From Firmicutes bacterium UBA3936 (lineage in GTDB: Bacteria; Bacillota; Dethiobacteria; Dethiobacterales; Dethiobacteraceae): a stretch of DNA of 7,899 nucleotides. Numbering within the stretch: the first letter of the stretch is position 1; each line of letters starts with the position of its first letter. Positions 1 through 7,100 of the stretch are shown here, piece after piece. The notes beneath the pieces are model-generated. The model was not told the origin of the DNA. It did no database searches and worked only from the letters and a program-made list of their open reading frames with translations. Made by a program: the position numbers and the translations under genes. The stretch is taken from assembly GCA_002385745.1 (NCBI GenBank), contig DGEC01000036.1:1-7899 (forward strand). Direction: 5' to 3'.

Positions 1-28
1 ACCGACCTGCGCGCAGCGTTGCCGCTTC
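1..28. other. Left-edge upstream sequence, no gene identified
   Basis: This short GC-rich stretch lies upstream of the promoter -35 box. It contains a perfect 10-base palindrome, CTGCGCGCAG, at 7-16. It is not followed by a T-run, so I do not call a terminator. In many Bacillota the gene upstream of rpoB is rplL, but too little sequence is present to see any coding end. It is not A+T-rich, so there is no sign of an UP element. Confidence 0.3.
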
Positions 29-60
29 TTGACATCCGGAAACCTTTGTGATATTATAAT
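29..60 (+). promoter_or_regulatory. SigA-type promoter of rpoBC
   Basis: A perfect -35 hexamer TTGACA (29-34) is followed after exactly 17 bases by TATTAT (52-57). TG at 49-50 is placed correctly for an extended -10 (TGnTATTAT). An overlapping consensus TATAAT (55-60) also exists, but its 20-base spacer is less favourable. Transcription should start at roughly 62-67, giving a leader of about 145 nt. The match and spacing indicate a strong housekeeping promoter that transcribes rpoB-rpoC independently of read-through from upstream ribosomal-protein genes. The start point and any regulation are inferred. Confidence 0.85.
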
Positions 61-63
61 AAC

Positions 64-208
64 TTGCTTAACAATGCCTTCTTTGCTATTTTTATGTATA
101 AATTCCGTTCTGCCGGGAAGAATAATTTTTTATTATGCTGTACATGTAAAAAGAAGGTATTGTCGTTTTTATGGGAGGTAATACCTAGGGACAGGAGTGA
201 TTGCCTGA
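64..208 (+). promoter_or_regulatory. 5' untranslated leader of rpoB
   Basis: This region of about 145 nt, A+T-rich through much of its length, lies between the predicted start point and the rpoB start codon. I recognise no riboswitch or T-box. Visible elements are a weak 5-bp hairpin (103-107 with 114-118, one G-U pair, 6-nt loop), followed eight bases later by six T (126-131); an 8-base palindrome TACATGTA (141-148); and a second Shine-Dalgarno-like site GGGAGGTAAT (173-182) that has no start codon at a usable distance. The hairpin plus T-run is too weak to call a terminator but could be a pause or attenuation site. Confidence 0.5.
193..202 (+). promoter_or_regulatory. Ribosome binding site of rpoB
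   Basis: AGGAGTGATT at 193-202 resembles the consensus AGGAGGTGAT, with one G missing. The AGGAG core ends 11 bases before the ATG at 209. This site fixes the rpoB start: the codon immediately before the ATG (206-208) is an in-frame TGA, so no earlier start is possible in that frame. Confidence 0.8.
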
Positions 209-3200
209 ATGTACAAGGTTATCGACGCGGGAAAAAGAAAGCGTCGCAGTTATGCCCGGATAGACGAAGTCCTGGAGCTGCCAGATCTAATTGAAGTCCA
301 GAAGAAATCATATAAGTGGTTTCTGGAAAAAGGGCTGCAGGAAATGTTCGACGAAATCTCCCCGGTCCAGGACTTTACGGGAAACCTGGTTTTGGAGTTC
401 ATCGATTATACACTGGGGGAACCGAAATATTCCGTAGATGAGTGCAAGGAGCGCGATGCTACCTATTCCGTCCCGTTACGTGTCAGGGTCCGGCTGATTA
501 ACAAGGATACCGGCGAGGTTAAAGAACAGGAAGTTTTTATGGGAGACTTCCCCTTAATGACAGAAAACGGGACGTTTATTATTAACGGGGCGGAGCGTGT
601 GATCGTCAGCCAAATGGTGCGTTCGCCCGGCGTCTATTTTAACAGCCAGATAGATTTCAGCGGCAAAGTGCTCTTTACCGGTACGATTATTCCGAACCGC
701 GGTGCCTGGCTTGAATTTGAAACTGATATTAATGATGTGATTTATGCCCGTGTGGACCGTACCCGCAAACTGCCGGTAACGGTGCTTTTGCGTGCCATAG
801 GTTACGGGCATAATGATGATATTCTGCGTCTTTTTGATTATGATCCCCGGATAATGGCCACACTGGAAAGGGATCACACCGATTCCTTTGAATCGGGAAT
901 TCTCGAAATATATAAGCGGCTTCGCCCCGGCGAACCGCTGAACGTGGAGAATGCCCGTTCTTTATTTGAGTCATTGTTTTTTGAGCCGAAAAGATATGAT
1001 TTTGCCCATGTCGGCCGTTACAAAATGAATAAAAAACTTTCCTTTTTACCGCGGGCGGCCGGCTGCCGGCTGGCGGAAAATGTTACTGACGGGGAAGACA
1101 AAATTCTTGCCCGGGCCGGTGATACTGTTACACCTGAAATGATCCGCCTTTTTACCGATAATAACATCACAAAAATCCGTATCTGGTATCAGGAACAGGA
1201 TGTAGCCGTGTTCAGCAGCGGCAATGGAATGGAAAGACACCTGACTAAAGATGATATTGTGGCTGCCATCGGTTATTTGCTGAATTTGATGGAAGGCCTG
1301 GGCAGTATTGACGATATCGATCACCTGGGAAACCGCCGCCTGCGCTGTGTCGGCGAGCTTCTGCAGAACCAGTTCCGCATTGGACTGTCCCGGATGGAGC
1401 GGGTTATCCGGGAAAGAATGACCATTCAGGATGTGGAAGCCATTACGCCCCAGGCGCTGATTAATATCCGGCCTGTTATTGCCGCCGTTAAGGAATTTTT
1501 CGGTTCCAGCCAGCTTTCCCAGTTTATGGACCAGACAAACCCGCTGGCTGAACTGACTCATAAAAGACGTCTTTCCGCTTTGGGCCCCGGCGGTCTGAGC
1601 CGTGAAAGGGCGGGCTTTGAAGTGCGCGATGTGCACCATTCCCACTACGGCAGAATGTGCCCCATAGAAACACCTGAAGGTCCCAATATCGGCCTGATTG
1701 GTTCTCTTTCTACTTATGGCCGGATAAATGAATACGGTTTTATAGAAACGCCTTACAGAAAGGTGGAAAACGGCAGGGTTACCGATGAAATTGTTTACCT
1801 GACTGCAGATGATGAAGATAATTATTCTATAGCCCAGGCTAACGCCGAATTGGATGAAGAAGGATATTTTACAGGGAAACTTGTTACCTGTCGCTATAAG
1901 AACGAAACCCTGATGCGTCCCCCGGACGAAATAGATTTCATGGATGTTTCCCCCAAGCAGCTTGTTTCAGTGGCCACAGCCCTGATACCCTTTTTGGAAA
2001 ATGATGACGCCAACCGTGCTCTCATGGGTTCAAACATGCAGAGACAGGCAGTCCCGCTGCTCAAACCCAATGCGCCTCTGGTTGGGACAGGTATGGAATA
2101 TAAAACGGCCAAGGACTCGGGAGTAGTTGTCACCGCCCTTAGCGCCGGCGAAGTGGTTTATGTTACAGCCGAGACCATTATTATCCGCCGCGACAATGAT
2201 ACTGATGCCCCCAACAGAAGAATTAACGGCCGGACAGGTGAAATATTTGCCGACGGGCCTTTCGGCAGATTTGAACGAGGTTGTGATATCTATAAACTGC
2301 AGAAGTTTAAGCGTTCTAACCAGGGTACCTGTATGAACCAGCGGCCCATAGTGAAAAAAGGCCAGTTTGTTGCCGCAGATGAGGTTATTGCCGACGGGCC
2401 TTCAACGGATATGGGCGAACTGGCGCTGGGCCAGAACACGCTGGTTGCCTTTATGCCCTGGGAAGGCTATAACTACGAGGATGCCATCTTGCTCAGCGAA
2501 AGGCTGGTTAAAGAAGATATTTTTACTTCCATTCATATAGAAGAATATGAATCGGAGGCCCGGGACACAAAGCTGGGTCCCGAGGAGATTACACGCGACA
2601 TCCCCAATGTGGGTGAAGACGCTTTAAAAGACTTGGATGAAAGGGGAATTATCCGCATCGGCGCCGAAGTGCGGGCAGGGGATATTCTGGTTGGCAAGGT
2701 TACCCCCAAGGGGGAAACGGAGCTGACTGCCGAGGAAAGGCTCCTGCGGGCAATTTTCGGTGAAAAAGCCCGCGAGGTGCGGGATACTTCCCTGCGGGTA
2801 CCCCACGGCGAATCCGGAATGGTGGTGGATGTGAAGGTTTTTACCCGGGAACAGGGCGATGAACTGCCTCCCGGAGTAAACCAGCTGGTTAGAGTCTATG
2901 TAGCCCAAAAAAGAAAAATTTCCGAGGGCGATAAAATGGCAGGGCGCCACGGAAACAAGGGCGTTATTTCCCGCATCCTGCCCGAAGAAGACATGCCTTT
3001 CCTGCCGGACGGCACTCCTGTGGAAATTGTCTTAAACCCGCTGGGTGTTCCTTCCCGCATGAATCTCGGGCAGATTTTTGAGACACACCTTGGCTGGGCT
3101 GCCAAGGTGCTTGGAATTCATATTGCTTCCCCTGTTTTTGACGGCGCTCGGGAAGAGGATGTTATGGCTGCCTTTACCGAGGCGGGACTGCCGTCAACGG

Positions 3201-4060
3201 GCAAGACCATTCTTTATGACGGCCGGACCGGCGAGCCCTTTGATAATGAAATTACTGTCGGCTATGTATACATGCTGAAGCTTGCCCATCTGGTAGATGA
3301 TAAAATACATGCCCGTTCCACAGGGCCATACTCCCTGGTTACCCAGCAGCCGCTTGGCGGAAAAGCCCAGTTTGGCGGACAGCGTTTTGGCGAAATGGAG
3401 GTTTGGGCCCTGGAAGCCTACGGAGCCGCCTATACTTTGCAGGAAATCCTGACCGTAAAATCCGATGATGTTGTCGGACGGGTAAAAACTTACGAGGCCA
3501 TCGTCAAAGGCGAGAATATACCGGAACCCGGTGTGCCCGAGTCCTTTAAGGTTTTGGTCAAGGAACTGCAGAGCCTGGGTATGGATGTGAGGATTATTGA
3601 TGAGGAAGCGGGCGAGATGGAAATCAGAGAAAGCGATGATGACGGTGAAGCCCGTGATCTTGGTGTCAATATTGAAGGAATGGAAGATGAAGTACGGATA
3701 GATGACGGGGAGGCGGCCGGCGAAGAAGAGGAGGAGGAAGAGGCTGTCTCCGATGAGGAAGATGACGGGATTGCAGAAAGTGATTTGGTTGCCTTAACTA
3801 AAGAAGCTGAAGACGAAGACGGGCTCTTAGATGACGACTATGCCGCCGATGAGGAATTTGACAGCATTGAAGAGGATCTGGAGTATGATGAGGAAGCCCT
3901 CGAGATCGCAGATGAAGACGAGGAAGACTTAGAGATTGATGACGGGGAAGATTTCGAGATTGAAGAAGAAGATGAAGAGTTTTTTGCTGAAGAAGATGAA
4001 GAATATGATGATTACAAAAAGCCGCCAAGACATTTCCGGGATTTTGACGGGGAAGAATGA
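209..4060 (+). CDS. rpoB: DNA-directed RNA polymerase subunit beta (RpoB), with long acidic C-terminal tail
   Basis: This is the beta subunit of core RNA polymerase (EC 2.7.7.6), cytoplasmic and nucleoid-associated, which forms one jaw of the active-site cleft. The protein has 1283 residues. The protrusion/lobe region (about 20-430) is followed by the rifampicin/fork region (432-497), which keeps D441, H451 and S456 (E. coli D516, H526, S531) and IETPEGPNIGLI. The active-site ED pair is in YNYEDAI (E757, D758), and the lysines are K909 and K917 in GDKMAGRHGNKG. The flap (about 773-900) runs directly from DVKVFTRE to PPGVNQLVRV, lacking the proteobacterial insertion. The clamp-contacting C-terminus (GGKAQFGGQRFGEMEVWALE, then SDDVVGR) ends near 1130. 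About 150 further residues are extremely acidic, so the protein is some 90 residues longer than Bacillus RpoB (1193). A segment at 662-692 also looks longer than in Bacillus. It is the first gene of an operon with rpoC. The assignment is certain; the tail's role is unknown. Confidence 0.99.
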   Translation: MYKVIDAGKRKRRSYARIDEVLELPDLIEVQKKSYKWFLEKGLQEMFDEISPVQDFTGNLVLEFIDYTLGEPKYSVDECKERDATYSVPLRVRVRLINKDTGEVKEQEVFMGDFPLMTENGTFIINGAERVIVSQMVRSPGVYFNSQIDFSGKVLFTGTIIPNRGAWLEFETDINDVIYARVDRTRKLPVTVLLRAIGYGHNDDILRLFDYDPRIMATLERDHTDSFESGILEIYKRLRPGEPLNVENARSLFESLFFEPKRYDFAHVGRYKMNKKLSFLPRAAGCRLAENVTDGEDKILARAGDTVTPEMIRLFTDNNITKIRIWYQEQDVAVFSSGNGMERHLTKDDIVAAIGYLLNLMEGLGSIDDIDHLGNRRLRCVGELLQNQFRIGLSRMERVIRERMTIQDVEAITPQALINIRPVIAAVKEFFGSSQLSQFMDQTNPLAELTHKRRLSALGPGGLSRERAGFEVRDVHHSHYGRMCPIETPEGPNIGLIGSLSTYGRINEYGFIETPYRKVENGRVTDEIVYLTADDEDNYSIAQANAELDEEGYFTGKLVTCRYKNETLMRPPDEIDFMDVSPKQLVSVATALIPFLENDDANRALMGSNMQRQAVPLLKPNAPLVGTGMEYKTAKDSGVVVTALSAGEVVYVTAETIIIRRDNDTDAPNRRINGRTGEIFADGPFGRFERGCDIYKLQKFKRSNQGTCMNQRPIVKKGQFVAADEVIADGPSTDMGELALGQNTLVAFMPWEGYNYEDAILLSERLVKEDIFTSIHIEEYESEARDTKLGPEEITRDIPNVGEDALKDLDERGIIRIGAEVRAGDILVGKVTPKGETELTAEERLLRAIFGEKAREVRDTSLRVPHGESGMVVDVKVFTREQGDELPPGVNQLVRVYVAQKRKISEGDKMAGRHGNKGVISRILPEEDMPFLPDGTPVEIVLNPLGVPSRMNLGQIFETHLGWAAKVLGIHIASPVFDGAREEDVMAAFTEAGLPSTGKTILYDGRTGEPFDNEITVGYVYMLKLAHLVDDKIHARSTGPYSLVTQQPLGGKAQFGGQRFGEMEVWALEAYGAAYTLQEILTVKSDDVVGRVKTYEAIVKGENIPEPGVPESFKVLVKELQSLGMDVRIIDEEAGEMEIRESDDDGEARDLGVNIEGMEDEVRIDDGEAAGEEEEEEEAVSDEEDDGIAESDLVALTKEAEDEDGLLDDDYAADEEFDSIEEDLEYDEEALEIADEDEEDLEIDDGEDFEIEEEDEEFFAEEDEEYDDYKKPPRHFRDFDGEE
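1502..1582 (+). other. Rifampicin-resistance-determining region (RRDR) of rpoB, sensitive-type residues
   Basis: These codons encode residues 432-458, GSSQLSQFMDQ through RRLSAL. By alignment from memory with E. coli (offset 75), the three positions most often mutated in resistance are wild type: Asp441, His451 and Ser456. Thr443 replaces E. coli Asn518, which is normal for Firmicutes. Ile497 (E. coli Ile572) is also wild type. The expected phenotype is a rifampicin-sensitive polymerase; this is inferred from sequence only. Confidence 0.85.
3599..4057 (+). other. Acidic C-terminal extension of RpoB
   Basis: Residues 1131-1283 lie beyond the last conserved beta region. By my count, 77 of the 140 residues 1131-1270 are Asp or Glu and only five are Lys or Arg. 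One run has seven consecutive Glu (1172-1178). The last 14-16 residues change character to a basic/aromatic motif (YKKPPRHFRDF). The composition implies an intrinsically disordered, strongly negative tail. Bacillus RpoB also ends in an acidic tail, but a much shorter one. The reading frame is open with no disruption, so this is not a frameshift artefact within the window. Its function is not known to me. Confidence 0.9.
3878..4003 (+). repeat. Degenerate acidic peptide repeats in the RpoB tail
   Basis: Within the tail a hydrophobic-Glu-hydrophobic triplet recurs before acidic runs: LEY (residue 1224), LEI (1231), LEI (1241) and FEI (1249). It is followed by two copies of EEDEE plus an aromatic (1253-1258 and 1261-1266). 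The two EEDEE units are nearly identical in DNA (3965-3979 and 3989-4003, one difference in 15 bases). The LEI-type units use different codons, so those copies are old or kept by protein-level selection. Spacing of 7-10 residues is irregular, so this is a degenerate tandem array and not a clean repeat. Confidence 0.6.
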
Positions 4061-4122
4061 TCAAAAAGGAAGCTTTGCTGCAGCAATCCTGGAGATAAAG
4101 ATGAAAGGGAGGAATAAAGTCC
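4061..4122 (+). other. rpoB-rpoC intergenic spacer with 12-base palindrome
   Basis: The 62-base spacer contains a perfect palindrome TTGCTGCAGCAA at 4075-4086. Flanking AGGA (4068-4071) and TCCT (4087-4090) can extend the stem across a three-base bulge. No T-run follows, so it should not terminate transcription, and rpoB and rpoC are expected on one mRNA. It could be an RNA processing or stability element, or chance. No promoter is visible. Confidence 0.5.
4105..4112 (+). promoter_or_regulatory. Ribosome binding site of rpoC (fixes a TTG start)
   Basis: AAGGGAGG at 4105-4112 is a strong Shine-Dalgarno site ending 10 bases before TTG at 4123. An in-frame TGA at 4102-4104 rules out any earlier start. 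No other start codon in this frame gives the conserved N-terminus MLDVNNF, so TTG is the start. Confidence 0.85.
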
Positions 4123-7100
4123 TTGCTGGATGTTAACAATTTTGATGCCATTAAAATTGGTCTGGCCTCCCCCGAACAGATTCGCAAGTGGTCGCGGGGT
4201 GAAGTGAAGAAGCCTGAGACTATTAACTACAGGACCTTAAAACCGGAACGGGAAGGTTTGTTCTGTGAAAAAATATTCGGACCGACAAAAGACTGGGAAT
4301 GTCACTGCGGGAAATACAAGCGCGTTCGCTATAAAGGCATTGTCTGTGACCGCTGTGGCGTGGAAGTAACCCGGGCAAAAGTCCGGCGGGAACGGATGGG
4401 CCACATTGAACTGGCGGCTCCTGTGTCCCATATCTGGTTTTTTAAGGGAATTCCCAGCAGGATGGGGCTGCTTTTGGACATGTCACCCCGCGCCCTGGAA
4501 AAAGTTCTTTATTTTGCTGCCTATGTGGTTATCGATCCGGGTGACACGGGACTTTTAAAAAAACAGCTGCTGACGGAAATGGAATACCGCGAATACCGGG
4601 AGAAATATGACCATCTTTTCCGTGTAGGACGCGGCTTTAAGGCAGAAATGGGAGCGGAAGCCATAAAAAAGCTGCTGCAGGAGATTGACCTGGATGAACT
4701 GGTCAAGGAACTGCGTGAAGAGCTGCGGACTGCTACGGGACAGAAAAGAGTCCGGGCCGTCCGGCGCCTGGAGGTGGCCGAAGCATTCCGGCAATCCGGT
4801 GACGACCCGTCATGGATGATCCTGGAGGTTATTCCTGTTATTCCTCCCGACCTGCGGCCTATGGTGCAGCTGGACGGCGGCCGCTTTGCCACTTCCGATT
4901 TAAACGATCTCTATCGCCGCGTCATTAACAGGAACAACCGTTTAAAGCGCCTGCTTGACCTGGGTGCGCCTGACATAATTGTCCGCAATGAAAAAAGAAT
5001 GCTGCAGGAAGCCGTTGATGCGCTGATAGACAACGGGCGCAGGGGCAGACCGGTCACAGGACCCGGCAACCGTCCCCTTAAGTCTCTTTCGGACATGCTT
5101 AAAGGCAAGCAGGGGCGCTTTCGCCAGAATCTGCTGGGTAAAAGAGTGGACTACTCAGGACGTTCTGTTATTGTCGTAGGCCCCACTCTGAAAATATACC
5201 AGTGCGGCCTGCCGAAGGAAATGGCCCTGGAGCTGTTTAAGCCTTTTGTTATGAAAAGGTTGGTCAACGAAGGTTTTGCGCATAATATAAAAAGTGCCAA
5301 ACGAATGGTTGAGAGGGTCCGGCCGGAAGTGTGGGATGTGCTGGAAGATGTCATCAAGGAGCATCCCGTACTTTTAAACCGGGCGCCGACACTGCACCGC
5401 CTTGGCATTCAGGCCTTCGAGCCTGTGCTTGTGGAAGGCCGGGCCATAAAAATCCATCCCCTGGTTTGCACTGCCTATAATGCCGACTTTGACGGCGACC
5501 AGATGGCCGTCCATGTGCCGCTTTCCGCCGAAGCCCAGGCGGAAGCCCGGCTGTTGATGCTCTCGGCCCAGAATATCCTTAACCCCAAGGACGGACGCCC
5601 CGTTACCACGCCGACACAGGATATGGTTATCGGTATTTATTACCTGACCATGGAAAAACCGGGTGTGCCCGGTGAAGGCAAGGTATTTTCCTCACCGGAG
5701 GAGGCCATTCTTGCCTATCAGACCAAAACGCTGGACCTGCATGCCCGGATAGCCGTTAATATAGCCGGGTACGAGAAGAATTTCCCCGGCTGGGAAGAAA
5801 AAAGGAAATCTTCCGAGCGGCAGCTTTTGATAACAACGGTGGGTAAACTGATTTTTAATAACATCTTCCCGCCGGATTTCCCCTATATGAACATCCCTGA
5901 TTTTTCAAAGCCGGTAGGCGATAAGGATATTATAACTGAGCGGGGTGTTAATATAGAGGAATATATTCGCGAACTGCCGCATTGCGAGGCGGTGAAACAA
6001 GGTTTCCTCGGCAGCATTGTTGCCATGTGCTACCGGAAATACGGCAATACGAAAACGGCCGAAATTTTGGATAACATTAAGGAACTTGGCTTTGCCTACG
6101 CTACCCAGGCAGGCATTACCGTGGCTATCACGGACGTTGCCATACCGGAGCGGAAAAAGGAAATTCTGGCTACCGCCGAAAAAGAAGTGGAGGCGACGGA
6201 AGAACAGTTTCGCCGCGGCTTGATTACAGCCGAGGAACGCTACGATCACATTATTGATATCTGGACACAGGGCAAGGATGAAGTAACCAAAGAGCTGATG
6301 AAAAGCCTTGGCGAGTTTAACCCTATTTTTATGATGGCTCACTCCGGAGCGCGGGGTAATATTGCTCAGATAACCCAGCTGGCCGGTTTAAGGGGTTTGA
6401 TGGCCGATCCAACAGGACGAATTATCGACCTGCCGATTAAGGCTAATTTCCGGGAAGGCCTGACGGTGCTGGAATACTTTATTTCCACCCACGGGGCGCG
6501 GAAAGGACTGGCGGACACGGCCTTAAAGACGGCAGACTCGGGCTACCTTACCCGCAGGCTGGTTGATGTGGCCCAGGATGTTATTGTCCGTGAAGAAGAC
6601 TGCGGCACCACACAGGGAATAAACGTAACGGAGATCCGCGACGGTGATGAAGTCATTGAAGAACTCTACGACCGCATTAACGGCCGCTTTGCCTCGGCAG
6701 ATATTTCTGACCCGCAGACCGGCGAGCTTTTGGTGGCGCGGGACGAACTGATTGATGAAGACAAAGCCGAATTGATTGTCAGCCGTGGTATCAAAGAGGT
6801 GCCCATCCGCTCTGTGCTGACCTGCCGCACACGTCATGGCACCTGCGTCAAATGCTATGGCCGCAACATGGCTACGGGCAGCATTGTGGATGTGGGCGAG
6901 GCAGTGGGGATTATTGCCGCCCAGTCCATAGGAGAACCGGGAACCCAGTTGACCATGCGTACATTCCATACCGGCGGAGTTGCCGGGGATGATATTACCC
7001 AGGGTCTTCCCCGTGTGGAGGAATTGTTTGAAGCCCGCAAGCCAAAGGGTCTGGCCCTGATAGCCGAGGAAAGCGGAACGGTGAAAGTTGTGGAGAACCG

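Noticed and set aside
97..102. TATAAA as a second -10 box in the leader
   Set aside because: No acceptable -35 lies 16-18 bases upstream (the sequence there is ATGCCT), and the consensus promoter at 29-60 is sufficient.
64..294. Open frame starting at TTG in the leader and running into rpoB
   Set aside because: It has no Shine-Dalgarno site, overlaps rpoB in another frame by 86 bases and has no recognisable domain; it starts at the predicted transcription start.
1046..1645. 199-codon open frame on the - strand opposite rpoB
   Set aside because: It lies wholly inside rpoB across the conserved rifampicin region, with a GTG start and no ribosome site. It is a shadow frame.
3599..4060. Acidic tail as the result of a frameshift or a fused separate gene
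   Set aside because: The frame is continuous from the conserved clamp region to the stop, no internal start with a ribosome site is evident, and acidic RpoB tails are known in Firmicutes. An extension is the simpler reading.
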